This document shows, one piece after another, positions 1 to 12,040 of a stretch of DNA of 64,000 nucleotides (the stretch's first letter is position 1; each line of letters opens with the position of its first letter). This DNA is from Yamagishiella unicocca (taxonomy: Eukaryota > Chlorophyta > Chlorophyceae > Chlamydomonadales > Volvocaceae): assembly GCA_003116995.1 (NCBI GenBank), contig BDSL01000047.1:656496-720495 (forward strand), written 5' to 3'. The position numbers were made by a program, and so were the translations under genes. The notes under the pieces were generated by a model. That model was not told where the DNA came from, ran no database searches, and saw nothing but the letters and a program-made list of their open reading frames with translations.

Positions 1-1684
1 GAAACTAACCAGGCGCCGTGCAGTAGTAGCTCGAGGTGTCCTTGTCGGGCGTAAAATCTGCTCCAAGCATAAGACGGTCGTACGGACCCGAATTAGTAAC
101 TCGCTTTTTATTGGCACGACCATGCAGCAACACGGTATTTATCTAGCAGGCTTCGTAAACGCCTTCTGCAGACTGCGTCACATTGGCATGATCTACAGGA
201 ATCAAGGCCCAGGATTTTGTCATTGTACAGTGCACGCGTGCGAACAAAAAGTAGAACGCCGGCAACACCAACGCAGTTACCATTTCACGAGGAGCAGCAA
301 ATGTGGTCACATGCATTCCTTAGCACCTCGTTAGCCCCAGGAAGGAAGCGTGGTAGAAATGTGAAACGAAGTTGCGCCACACCGCCACACGTGAAGATCA
401 ACAGGAAAGCGTAGGCAGCGACCTTACACGGCTTCCAGATGGTTATGTGAGTATCGTCATCATCACGCAGCTCGCAACTGTCATCAATCGTCAAGCCGTC
501 AAGCCCCAACAAGAATTCTTGCCAAATGAGCGCAAACGATTTTGACCTACCAGGTACATGCCAGAAATTCCAACCCCGTCTCGTAAACACATGCCGGCCA
601 GTTTCACTTCGGGTCCTTGAGCCATTGCGCCTGATGGCCATCGGGACCCATGCGCAGCACCTGAACTACAGGCCCCAATGACAGTACGCGACACAGGAAA
701 CATCGTTCGAAAGCAGCAGGGGAAACAGTACCCCTCCCCGACTTCTACAGCGATTCGTGCTAGGAACGCACGTCCCTCAAGAAGAGCTCTGCATCCGAGG
801 CCGACCCAAGGAGCCAGTAAAGTCAGTCTAGACCTCAAGAACCAGATGGCAGCTGGCGTAACCATGACGAAAACGCTGGACCCAAAACAAGGCGCGTAGC
901 TTTTGCCTAAATTACCTCCGGATGGCGTTAGCTGTACAGCGGGCCTCTTGATGTAACCCATCCCTCGTTCACACCCCCGGTTCCCATATCAGCGCTGCCA
1001 GAGCGCCACAGCTCTAACGGCCTGACATCACTCACTTCCTACATGATGGATGCACCTATTTGGACTAGTGCTAGATGAGCCCGCGTGGTTGGCTTGGTGA
1101 CGAGCAGCCGTGAGAGATCAGCCATCAGCTGCCCGCAATGACCGAGGCGTATGCTTCCGAGCCAAACGTAGAGGTCACATGAGGGAATCAGGTGCCGTAG
1201 CCTGACGACCCGAACCTGATCTCTCGCAACCCGCCGGTACCACGGGCTGCAGTGTCACCCTCCTATCGCAGCTGGGTAGCGGAGAAGGCAGGCGACCTTA
1301 TCCGTAACGAGTGCGAACACGTTTCCGGACAATGAGCCCACGAAGTAACGTCGACAGCCATTGAATATGCCAACGGGCCCTGCTATGGTCAGGTGCCAGC
1401 AGGCAACCAGCAACCTCGTCAACCAGCAGCTCTCCAGTATCCCCGAGACCAGCGGTTCGGTCCAGGCAGCTATACGGCGCAGTTCAGTATTGCGCATCTA
1501 GCCTCCGCTGAAGAACCCAAGCGCCGCTCAAAAGTCGAACCTGAGGAGAGGGGAACCACGAGTTAGCGTGACAAGCCCAAGGACGGCGGTGTAGACGGCG
1601 TAGGGTAATATTAGAGGAAACTAGCTCGCCACCTTTGAATGCGTGCCTTGCATGTAACTGGGGGCACAAACGGTAAGGAGAAAA
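1..1684. other. No supported gene; 3' flank of the kinase gene
   Basis: I see no convincing coding sequence here. Open frames on both strands are short, lack splice structure and resemble no family I know. The stretch lies beyond the stop codon of the minus-strand casein kinase, so part of it must be that gene's 3' untranslated region. I could not place its end, since no TTACA (TGTAA on the minus strand) stands close to the stop. Confidence 0.5.
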
Positions 1685-3398
1685 CTACTGTGTGCGTCCC
1701 CACGTATATTCCGCGGATGCATACCTTCCATAGTTGGGGTCCTGCTGCTCCTCGCCCTCTCCAGCAACAGCCTCCGGCCTGGGTGCGGCGGGCGGCCGCG
1801 GCACCGTCCCGCTCTGCTGGTGCTTCAGAATGGTCCAGTCAAACACGTAGTCCCACTGGTAGCCTGCAACAATACGGTCCATACACAAGATTTGTTAACA
1901 TGTGCCTACATCAGCGCACAACAATTACGCATTCCCGATACTCAAACCCTACCCCTTCAATACACAAAGGAAAAAGAGTGTACAAACCAAGGGCCCAGCC
2001 ATACGCTTGATGCTCCCTACCTTCGCGCGCGAACAGGTCCCGGAACATCTTCCGCAGGTACGAATAGTCCGGCTTGTCGTCGAAGCGCAGCGAGCGGCAG
2101 TACTGGAAGTACGTCACGAACTCCATGGGATATCCCTTGCACAGTACCTACGCAGACCAATGTCGTGTTTTATTACCACGGAAGCAAAAATTTTAACTGT
2201 CTCCAACAAGGGAAGATTTAAAACTCTCACCTCGATAGGCGTGGACATCTTCTTTTCGCTGATCTTCTCATACTTTTGCCGCTTAGTCGTGGCTTTGAGA
2301 CCCTGCCACGGCAGCGAGCCTCGCAGGAAGTACATCATCACATACCCCAGCGACTCCATGTCGTCGCGGCGGCTCTGCTCAATGCCCAAGTGCGTGTTGA
2401 TGCTGGCGTAGCGGGCCGTGCCAGTCAGGTTCTTGTTCTCCCGGTATGGAATGTGGATATGTGTTTTAGGATCCCGGTACTTCTTCGCCAGACCGAAGTC
2501 GATAATGTGCACCTGGTTGGCCTTCTTGCCCAGGCCCATTAGGAAGTTGTCGGGCTTAATGTCGCGGTGAATAAAGCTGCGCGAGTGCACAAACTCTACG
2601 CGTGATAGCTGCAAGGATAGCACGAAATTAGGTAAGAACAACATGCGCAGGAATTGCCATAAGAGCAGTTGTGTCTCACCAGCTGGTCTGCGAGCATGAG
2701 CACCGTCTTTAAGCTGAACTTTCTGTTGCAAAAGTTGAAGAGGTCCTCGAGGCTGGGGCCAAGAAGGTCGATGACCATCACGTTGTAGTCTCCCTCGACG
2801 CCATACCACCTCACGTTGGGGATACCGACTGCGCACGACCAATTGAGCTGAGGCCGCGGCCCGTTCGAAGCAGCTGAAAGTCGGCAAGAATGTCACCTAC
2901 CTCCGCCCTGCAGAATCTTGTACAGCTTAGACTCGTAGAGCAGCTGAGCATGCCGCGTCTTGACCGACTCCTGCGAGCGTGGCCACACGGTGAGAGAGTC
3001 CGCTGGAGCGCCGCTTCAAACGCCAGCAAACCCACCAGCTTGATGGCGACCTCCTCCCCGGTCTGAATGTTAGTGCCTAAGTAGATGTCACCGAAGCTGC
3101 CGCCGCCAATCTTGCGGCCAAGCCGGTAGCTGTTCAAAGGGGGCCATTAGAGAAACGGAGTTGCATCTGGTCTCAAGGAATTCATATCGGTTGGAAACGA
3201 TAGCCCATGACTCTTGCTAACTCAGAACAATACCGGTGCGAGGAGGGCGCATGTATCACGGCACGCGGCACTGCAGTTTGACGCATTTCCTTGAGGTCCG
3301 GTCCATGAGGCCCGAGGCCCGCTCAAAGCCCGAGAAACTTCCGTCGGTAGACCACATATCACTGCCTACCGGCCAGCAATGCGAATATCAAGCGCCAT
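1685..3398 (-). CDS. CK1: Casein kinase 1 (CK1 delta/epsilon-like Ser/Thr kinase), 7 exons, 341 aa
   Basis: A CK1-family protein kinase, which phosphorylates Ser/Thr in acidic or pre-phosphorylated contexts and acts in signalling, trafficking and clock control in eukaryotes. Exons (minus): 3398-3370, 3129-3036, 2970-2901, 2828-2680, 2608-2231, 2147-2021, 1863-1685; all phases agree. The first exon encodes only [11 protein letters not shown] chose it because its phase-2 end joins YRLGRKIG exactly and a 29 nt exon of this kind fits CK1 N-termini. Visible motifs: glycine loop GGGSFG (residues 18-23), VAIK lysine (K40), HRDIKPDN (128-135), DFG (151-153), and the CK1 hallmark [15 protein letters not shown] in place of APE. 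The kinase domain ends near residue 285. The short Pro/Glu/Gln-rich tail ends at TAG 1685; it could instead be spliced at a GTATGC after NYGR. Length is normal for algal CK1. Introns are short (63-240 nt) and free of the C-rich repeats seen in neighbours. Confidence 0.95.
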
Positions 3399-3884
3399 GT
3401 TGCCAGAGGTTGTCTCTCAACGTTAGCCTTCCAAGGCTTCCTTTGTCGGCGCGCTCCTCTCTTCCAAGCAGCTTAGCCTCCCCAAGAGGAGCTTCTGCAC
3501 GCGTATTCAGCGTGCGCCTACTAGAAAGCTTCCATAAAAACTGTTCCGGTCGAAAACTGAGACCCTTAGGGGAAGGCTGGGGCCGGGCAGACGTTAACCG
3601 CGGCCCGATGAAAATCGACTACAAAAATTGTGTAATTCTGTAAAGATTACGAAGGCTACCTATTAGTATCGACTTAGCACAAGGTAGTAATGTGAGGACC
3701 GCAGTGTTGAGGCTCTTCACCAAATGGGCCTCCCAGCTCCGTACATTTCAGTTCTGCTGGGGACCCCCCCACACACTTTACCCAAAATCGTATTGTAAAT
3801 GGTACTAGAACTGACGTGTTGGCCTTCAGTGCTTATTTGCTGCTTGCCGAACACTGCCGTGCAAATACTTTAAGCCCTGCCAAG
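3399..3884. promoter_or_regulatory. Shared divergent promoter region CK1/PNO1
   Basis: Only 486 bp separate the two predicted start codons, which point away from each other, so both promoters and 5' UTRs must lie here. I see no clear TATA box. The region is less GC-rich than the flanking introns (for example around 3635-3690). A bidirectional promoter is inferred from geometry only. Confidence 0.6.
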
Positions 3885-6646
3885 ATGCCGAAAGTAGACC
3901 GTAACGCGCGGCAACAGCCGCTGAAGGAAGTGGGGCCGGTGGCCATGGAAGCGGATGAGTCCGGTGCGGGTCCTCTGCCTGAGAAGCCCAAGTTCGCGCC
4001 GCTGCCTACCGGCGACACGCAGCCTGGCGGCGACGCAAAAGTTGAGTTCCGGCGTGTACCGGTGCCACAGCACCGCATGACACCTCTAAAGACGGCTTGG
4101 ATGGAGCTTTACAAGCCCGTCACCGAGAACCTGAAGTTGGACATGCGGATGAACCTTAAGACAAAGAAGGTGTGCACCCGATGGCGATTGCTATATATTG
4201 CAATGCGTTGGGCGAATGCCGACTGGCTTGGGGAAAATTGAACGCGCAGGTTGAAATCAAGACAACACCCCAGACGACTGCATCGGACGCGCTGCAGAAG
4301 GCTGCTGACTTTGTACATGCGTATCTGCTTGGTGAGCGGGAACCCGGGATGGTGCTGCGCATCCCGCTTCCGGGCGGCCACCAGCTGCGCTAGCCTACGG
4401 CTGTCGCCCAGGGGTCCACCATGTCCGTAACTGTGTTGACACCGTGCAATACATGTGCTCATAACGGGAGATGTAGTCATAACTCAAAGCAGGCTGTATC
4501 CATGTTGGAGAATATTGTCCCTTACCCGAGACACATCCATCGGACAGCCACGAGGGGTTTGACGGATGGTCCGAAAGGCTTTTCGAAGGACCTCACGGAG
4601 AGCCCTCGCTCCTCCGCTCGAAACCCTCTGGTGAAACTCCCATCAGGCTTCGAGATTCGCGACGCCATAGCCCTGCTGAGGTTGGACGATTTGTATGTCG
4701 AGTGCTTTGAGATCAAGGACGTGAAGGTGAGCCACCATAAGGCCCCGGAGCTACACCGGCCAGGCCACGCAGGCCGGGCATAGCCTCGGGAAGCGAGGTC
4801 GACTGCCTTAGTACAATAGTGCGGCCGAGGACACAGGGGTTGATCGCCATCCTGGTTTCCAGGGCGCCTTGAAGGCCGGAGCTGAACTGATACGCTCCCC
4901 ATCAGGCTTCCCCCTAAGGCTGTTTTCGCACGGAGACACACATATGCACACGGTACAGTGCCGCTATCGCCCCTCCGCCTCCCTACACCGGACCACTGTC
5001 CGGTCAGCCCGTTTTCTGTGAAGTTTCGCTCCACACATATACACACACACACACATACGCATGCTGGATCCGCTGCACTCGGCGCCAAGCACCCTCCCTC
5101 CCCCCTCCTCCACTCCCTGCCGCCGTGCTGCAGACGTTGCGTGGCGAGCACCTGTCGCGATGCATCGGCCGCATAGCCGGCAAGGTGGGTGGAGGGTTTG
5201 GTTGAGGGGGCACCCGCGTCTGAGAGGAGGGTCGGCCCACTAACGCACTGAACGGCGGGTGCGAAAGAGGAGGGGCTAGTATCGCTGTTACGCACCAGGC
5301 AGGGGAAGCATGAGTCCAGGGAAGGCCACGGCGACAGGCACTGGAAGCATGGCGCGATCTTCGGGAGCCGTGAGCCGCGGCGAGCCAAGCATGGCGGACG
5401 CACGGTGGTTGGGCCAGGGTGTTGCACACGAAACACAGTTGAGGGCTGGGGGGAGGTTGGTTGGTCGGGGGGCTAGGGCCAAGCGTTAAGGCCGGGCTGC
5501 GCGTCTGGGGGCACGTGACCCGAGGATTGTCGCTAGGTGTTTTCCGGTAAAGACGTGTTTCTGGCTTGGTGTTTCACACCTCCAAAGCCCGAAATGAAAT
5601 GGAATGGAATGGAATGGCCGATGGGGAGTGAAGGGGGACATGGGTTTCGTTGGCACTTGGCAACCGTGAAGGCTTCAGGTTTCGGAGGAAGGGCAGGCAC
5701 ACCGGAGCGACCCAGGGGTGTGGGGGTGGCATAAAGACCGGTTACACAACATGGATAGGATAGGGGTGGAGGGGAAGAGGAAGGCTGTGTGCCGCCTGGG
5801 GGGGTGCGGGCCGATGAGGAAGTTCGCCGTACAGTCGGCACGCGCCTGGGTGTGGCAGGGGGAGGGGAAGGCCGCGGGCGGGGGGGATTCGGGGCAGGGC
5901 CGAGGTCGCGTGCGGCACCAAGGCCGCCGGAAGGTGTTGCGTTGGGAGCGAGTGGGGCCAGGGGTGACTCACGTGGGGGCTCCTGACCCGGCTGCGGCGG
6001 TGGGACCCCTGCCTCGCTGTGGGCGGTGCTGGGGGGGCAGGAAGCCCGTAGGTCGGCACTTCGGCACTTGAGGGATGCGCGGTGCTGGGTCGCGCATGCT
6101 TGGCCCATTCGAGCCCGCGTGCGAAGTAGCTGCGGGCGGGTGGTGCTGCGGGCAGCAGGGGGTGCGGGTGGCGAGCGCGCCTCCGCGGGTGGGGCGTGGT
6201 GGCCCATAGCGCTGCGGCCGGGTGGCGGCTGGCGGGTGTACCAAAAAACACGTGCATGGCGACGCTGAAACCCTAGTCCTCTGCCCACGCCCTCCAACCC
6301 GCTTCCCACCGCTATCGCGACATGTGTTGCCCCCAACCGCCTTCCGCCCGCCAACAACAACAACGACACTGACAAAATGGTCGCCACAGCAGCAGCAGCT
6401 CCGGTCGCTGACACCATCGGGGCGCCCGCCCCTCCCTGGCCCCCGCAGGACGGCAAGACGAAGTTCACGATTGAGAACTCGACCCGCACTCGCGTCGTGC
6501 TGGCGGACACCCGCATCCACATCCTGGGGTCCTTCCAGAACATTCGCGTGGCTCGCGACGCGCTGTGCGCCCTCATCCTGGGCTCCCCCGCCTCCAAGGT
6601 CTACTCCAAACTGCGGTCGTCGTGCTCCCGCCTGAACGACAGCTGA
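3885..6646 (+). CDS. PNO1: PNO1/Dim2-like KH-domain 40S ribosome assembly factor, 5 exons, 231 aa
   Basis: PNO1 (Dim2, Rrp20 in yeast) binds the 3' end of 18S pre-rRNA with Nob1 and Dim1 during late 40S assembly, in nucleolus and cytoplasm. Exons: 3885-4169, 4250-4331, 4647-4726, 5134-5184, 6449-6646; phases agree throughout. Family signatures in order: a variable acidic N-terminus, then RMTPLKTAWMELYKPV and MRMNLKTKKVEIKTT (about residues 62-101), KAADFVHAYLLGFE, the RLDDLYVECFEIKDVK block, then the KH domain with HLSRCIGRIAGKDGKT (GxxG loop is GKDG where most homologues have GKGG) and TKFTIENSTRTRVVLAD, IHILGSFQNIRVARDA, LILGSPASKVY. It ends 12 residues after KVYSKL, as in homologues. Length matches plant and algal PNO1. 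The last intron is 1264 bp, very GC-rich, and holds a dispersed motif copy (about 5740-5765, antisense). The gene appears intact. Confidence 0.95.
5185..6448 (+). other. Long GC-rich intron 4 of PNO1
   Basis: This 1264 bp intron begins with GTGGGTGG and ends with CCCCGCAG. It contains long open frames on both strands that come from GC bias. A GGTTACACAACATGG element near 5740-5760 is an antisense member of the dispersed intron motif family. No exon is needed inside it, since the flanking exons join IAGK to DGKTKF in phase. Confidence 0.75.
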
Positions 6647-7847
6647 GGAGGCGGCGGCGCCGCTGGGCGGTAGGCAGGAGCGCCTCCAGGGAGGGGGCTT
6701 CCCGCGGGCTGGCCGGCACCCGAGGGGGAAGGGGGAGGGGTTTAGTTTGGTGAGGGACGTGCGGGTTGCTTTGGCGGGGTTCGGTTGCGCTGCTGCATGG
6801 GTGCGGTGGGTGCCGGGTGTTGCCGATCGGTGCACACGGCTGGAGAGCGTTTGTGATGCTGAATTGCCCCGGGGTGGGGGGTAAAAAGAGAATCCGCGAT
6901 TCCACCACCCGGGGTGTTGGGGGCCATGCGGACCCGGAAGGGGGGTCATGATGTCGGGGTAGGTACAAATGTGTGTGTTTTAAGTATGTGTGTGTGTGCG
7001 CTTGACGGAGCTGCAGGCTGCAGGACTGGGGAGTGATGGTGACGTACGTGTTGGACGAGGGCGGGGGGAGCGGGAGAGAGGGACTGCTGCCCAGGGCGTC
7101 ACTTCTTAGGCAGGTCGCCGCCAGTCTGCAGAAGGCTGTGGGATGATGCGGAGCGCCGGCTGGTGCGCCGTCCAGGGAGGGGCTGGGTCCCAGCTGCTGT
7201 GGTGGAGGGGGCTGCTGGCCTTGGGAGCGGCGTGTTAGCTGTTGTCTTGTTCGTGGTGTTGACGTGCGTAGCTAGGAGGGCGAGGAGGACTAGTCCGGAA
7301 CCGAGTAGGGAGCTGTGGTAGTGGTACGAAGGCCGTTGTGCGCAAGCGGTTCCGGGGCGGGGGTAGAGGGGGCAAGAGTTACAATGACGAGGGTGCTGAC
7401 CTGATTGCCGTACCGCGCCTCAGCGAGCAAGACGTGGGGCCGGGGGTGCTCCCGGGCGGCTGGAGGTTCCGAAGCCGGGCTGTGTTTGGTGTGCGCAGCC
7501 AGGCGGAGGGCCACGATGTCGCCGTGTGAGAGTTCGCCGTGAGATGTGACGGCCACGATGGCTCCATGTGAGGGCCTTTTGGTGCCCGACGTCACGGCGC
7601 CGTACGGGAAACGGCGCGATAGATGACGCATGGGCAGGCACATGACGCGACCTCTTGTACCAGTAGCTGACCAGCGCAGGAGCAGTTTGTTCGATAGTAA
7701 AAGCCTTTCTCTTCCTTTGAATAAGAAGAGGAAAGAAGCCGACTGGGCTTCGCATTTTTTGTGGGCGGTGTAACAGCCCCTTTTAGCAGAGCATCGACCT
7801 CGTTTCTCGCCTTCCAAGCAGCAGCTAACACCAAGTGACCAGTAGAC
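6647..7847. other. Intergenic, 1.2 kb, no supported gene
   Basis: It holds the 3' region of PNO1 and the promoter of the next plus-strand gene. A (GT)n tract lies at about 6968-6998 and a TGTAA at about 7767. A 175-codon minus frame at 7290-7817 has no ATG at its start, only a TTG, and shows no family resemblance. I do not call it. Confidence 0.5.
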
Positions 7848-10746
7848 ATGAAGCAGGCGCTGGCTCGTGCGCTCGCGGCGGCGGAGAACAGCGGCCAGGT
7901 GCGGCTTCCAGGAAACTTCGGTGCCGGCATTGCGTGTCGGAGTCCCGGCGCCGCTGCCCCGCTGGCCTCACCGACTGCCCCGTTGCTGGATTAATATGGA
8001 TGTAAAAACGAAGTCCACGGTGCTGCACTTTTGTCAAAATACATTTTGCTGCGGCGCGCACAACTCGCGCCTCCTTGCGCAGCGGCGGCAGCACCTTGCA
8101 CGACCCGCGGGTCGGCGCTGTTGTCACCGGCTGGGCCCCACTCAGCGCCGCGCCGCATCGCGCGCGGCAGGTTATGTATATGGCCGCTGCCCATGCTTAG
8201 TTGTTTTTCTCAAAGGCGGCGGAGCGGAGGGAACCTCAGGAGCCTGGACGCCCAGGGTTCCGAACCCCTCTGGTTCTGGGTTCCGAACCCCCCTCATCTC
8301 CTGCTTCAATCCTTGTGGGATCGCACCACTTCCAGCTCCTGACTCAAAAAGACCACAATTGCTAAGCCCATATGCTTGCGTTCACACCCCATTCCCACAT
8401 CCGTCCAGCCGATCACCCACCCCACTCTTCAACACGCCCTTCCTCACCCCACACCACCCCACTCCGTTTCCTATGTCGTGTCATCTTTTCGCCACCCCCC
8501 CCCACCCACCCCTTGCCCCTCTTCCGCTCCCCCCTCCCCCGGTCGCAAACCCCTTTCCCCGCCGCGCCGGGGGCCACCCATAAGGCCCTCCTCGCCGCCG
8601 CTGCGCGGCGCCCGCTGTCCCACCGCGTGGGCGACCTGCCCCGCAGCCGCAGCGTGCAGCAGGAGCAGCTGGCGGAGGGCAGCGACAGCGAGTCCGCCGC
8701 AGCCACCGGCCGCCCCGCCGCCCGACCCGCCAGGTCCCCAGACGCGCCGCCCGACCCCGCCACTCGGCGCGGCGGGCGGGAGACGATGCCTGACGAGCGG
8801 GTGGCTGATGAGGCTGCGCGGCTGACCATCCGACATGGGTCTGGCAAGTCGGCGGAGGCTATCCTGGCGGGGTGAGCGTGAGGGAAGGGGAGCGGACCCG
8901 TGGGTCGGATTTGAAAAGCGGGAGGGGACGGGAGGGGAGAGGTGGCGAAAGATCCGGAATGGGAGGAGAAAGTAAGGGGAAAGTAATGAGGTGACAGCCC
9001 GGGGGGGGGAGGGTGGCGAAAAGTCCCGGATGGGAGGGGAGGGGAGGGGAGGGTCAAGGCCCAGGTGGGGCTGGGGAGAGGAGGGAGGGAGTTGGGCGTC
9101 GATGCCAGGGCGAGGTGAGCGCGGCATGGAATGTGAGGGTGAGAGGGGTGTTGGGGTGAGAGGGGTGTTGGGAGGGGGGGCTTACGTTGCTCGGACCTGT
9201 GTTGGTCCACTGCTCCTCCCTTGTCCACTGCGCTCCCCCCCATGCAACCGCAAGCGCGTACTCGCCCCTCCGAAGTCGTTCCACTGGCCTTCCACACGGC
9301 CCCCACACGGCCCCCACACGGCCCCCACTCGGCCCCCACTCGGCCCCAGCCGCGTCTCAGCCCCAATGCCGCCACCTTGCCCGGCCCCCCGTCACCAGCT
9401 GCACTTCCCACTTTGAGTAACCGGTTCTTTTCTGTGACCCCCCAGTCCCGAGGCGGCTGAGGCGGCCCACAGCAACACCGCTGTCAAGTTTGTGTACCAG
9501 CAGCAGCCTAGCCCCGACGTCCGGGACACGGAGGGGGGGAACACCAGCGACAGAGCAGCGGAGCAGGTGGGTGCGGGCGCGGGTGGGGGTGGTGGGGGTG
9601 GTGGGGGTGGTGGGGGTGGTGGGGGTGGTGGGAGGGTGGTGTGGCGAGACTGCGCTGTGCTTCTGCTGCTGCCGTTGCTGTCGCCACCAGCTGCCACCAA
9701 CTGCGGTCCGCTGCCCCTCCCCCCCTGGAGTAGCAACAGCTACACTTTCCATGTCGAGTAACCGGTTCTTTTCTGTAACCCCCCTGGAGTACATACGCCC
9801 TTGGCAGTCAAACCCTGAGCCACAACCCACTTCCCTACCCGCCATCACCCGGCCAGATTCACACCTCCTAACCGAAACCGAATCTGCTCGGCCCCCCCGC
9901 CTTAACTGCTCTTTCTCCACCCCAAACCCCCAACCCCCCCGCTCACCACCCAGTCCCGCCAGTCTCCCGGCGGACCACCCACAGCCCCATCTCTTACTCC
10001 CAATCAGCGGCACCGACATTTTGGACACCGACCTCCCCCCCTGCTCCACGGGTCTTCCTCGAACCCCCGCTCCCCCCCCGCCCCCAGGTTGCCAGGCAGT
10101 ACCGTGAGACCGAGGGCAGCGGCACGGAGGCCTCCAGGGGGGGCCCCACGGACGACATTCCCGAGCTGGGCGGCATGGCGGGTGAGGACCGCTCCAGGGG
10201 GGGGAGCGCCTGCGCGAGGAAAACGGTTGATACGACGTAGTAGAGCGAGGAGGGGGCGGGCCGTCAGCTGAGGCCGCTGTCTTACCTACTTGGTCGGGGA
10301 AACGCCGCTTAGACTGCCGCCACTGCTGCCGCCACCGTCTGGACCAGTTAAGAGGTGAGCGGATATCCCTACACCTCTGCGTCACCTGAGGGGATGTTTG
10401 TGGGAACCAAAGGGAAACAAACAAACAAACAAACAAAAAAACATCAAAACACAACCCCAAGTCTGGTTCAACATCAGACGCCATCCAGTTACGACACAAG
10501 CCGCATGCATGGCAGCGCACCTCTCGAACCCCTCTTCCGTCGACGCGCATCCAGCGGTTTCCCTCCCCTCGGCTGCCCCAATGATTCCGCGTTTCCGCCC
10601 CTCCCTGGAGCAGGCGTCTTCCGGCCTCACCACGAGATGGGCGCCGACTACGGCCTCCGCACCCCCCGCAAGCCGGGCAGCAGGGACGCGCCAGAGGAGG
10701 CGGGCGGCGGCCGCCGTACGGAGGCGGAGATGGTTCGTGCGGCGGG

Positions 10747-10778
<32 letters not shown>

Positions 10779-11631
10779 AGGCCTCGAGTGCCGACGGGGC
10801 TCATGGTGGTGGCGGCGGCGGTGGCCGGCGCTGGTCTAACGGTCTGGCGGGCAACGGCATTCAGGAGACGGTCAAGGCGGGAGTGGGGCGGCTGCAGGTG
10901 GGTGCGGCCGGGAGCTGGCGGTGGGGCGGTGGGGGGGGGGAGAGGTGGAGGGGGACTTGGCAGAGTAGGCTCCAGGGGGGGAGAACTGCGAAGGGCGGGG
11001 GCGGAGGATGAGGTCAGGCGCGAGGGGGGATGGGTTGCAAGGAAAACCCGGGCACGAGTAAACACGTGGTGGGGCGGGCCCGCGGAAAGGCGTACACCTC
11101 ATGCGATGGTGGCGGTGGTGGCTGAGGTGGCTGCTGGTGGGGTTCAGAGGGGGCGGTGGGGGGGTCCGTCTGAGCCCCCCGGCCGCATTCAGGGGCCCGA
11201 GGCGGCCGCCAGCCTCTCCCCCCTTCCCCCTGCCGACCCATGGGTTTCCGCGCACACCACCTGCCTCCCGTAACCTCCCCGCCTTGCCCCGCTCCTCCGT
11301 CCCACTCGCCTCCGTCTCGCAGCTCCAACCTCCCCTCACACCGCACCTTCCCCCCACGGAACGAAACGGGTCTTCTTGCACCCGCCCGCGGAACCACTCG
11401 CCGCCTAGCTTCTGCCCTCCCGTCTCCTGTGTCGTGAAAGCCAGCCTACCCCCCGCCCCGCAGGAGGCCTACCAGCAGATGTTCGGAAAGGCACCACGGG
11501 GGGGCGGCAACGGCCGGCAGCGCAGCCGGAGTGAGGAGGGAGCTGCGCCGGGGGGGAGTGGCGACGGGGGGGGTGTCGGGGGGGTGGGGGGTAAGGGCGC
11601 CCGTCGCCGGGACGGCTGGGACAGCCCCTAG
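7848..11631 (+). CDS. Unrecognised low-complexity protein, 6 exons, 334 aa
   Basis: I do not recognise a family. Exons: 7848-7898, 8585-8871, 9446-9566, 10088-10181, 10614-10897, 11464-11631. Five introns all keep phase and the total is exactly 335 codons, which supports the model although the protein is unknown. The N-terminus (MKQALARALAAAENSGQ then ALLAAAARRPLSHRV) is Ala/Arg-rich with few acids, as in organelle targeting peptides (inference). The middle is charged: DERVADEAARLTIRHGSGKS, then NTAVKFVYQQQPSPDVRD and VARQYRETEGSG. The C-terminal third has Gly runs around NGIQETVKAGVGRLQEAYQQ and ends RRDGWDSP. No membrane segment or catalytic motif is visible. The acceptor of exon 2 (CCCATAAG) is the weakest border. 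Four of its introns carry C-rich tracts and copies of the inverted intron-end motif. Expression and function are unknown. Confidence 0.7.
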
Positions 11632-12040
11632 GCGGTGCGCCCCGCCTTCCCTCCCTGGACTTGAGCTGCCAGCACCGCCCTCTCGGTGCCGCCGGGGAAG
11701 GGCCATGAGTCGGCGGTCGGATTGAGGGCGGACCGGCACGAGCGGGTACGGCTCGAGAGGTCGCTTGCTACTTTGCTTGGGTGTAGTGCGCTGCTGAGTG
11801 TGGCGGGGAGGGGGCAGCAAGCAGGGCCGGTTACACGACATAGGAAGTTAGGGACGGAATGCCTGTCGGGGGGCGGTCGTGTGTGTGTTGCGGGTGGGGT
11901 TGCAGAGAAGTATCGGTTACTTTGTTGCGGGTCCGAAGAAGACCCGTGGATGCCCGAAAAAAACCGTTTAAAACAGACGTTTGGAGATGCATGCTAGAGA
12001 ACCGGGTTTGGGATACTAAAGCCGAAGGTCGTAGCGGCTA

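Noticed and set aside
5533..6949. Long minus-strand frames (354 and 326 codons) across PNO1 intron 4 and exon 5
   Set aside because: Pro/Arg/His-rich shadows of GC-rich DNA; they overlap a well-supported conserved exon on the other strand.
7290..7817. 175-codon minus frame upstream of the 334-aa gene
   Set aside because: No ATG start, no recognisable domain, and it contains short internal repeats of CGGCCACGATGGC type.
8413..9411. 332-codon minus frame and other long frames over introns of the 334-aa gene
   Set aside because: Composition follows the C-rich intron; the plus-strand exons beneath it join in phase.
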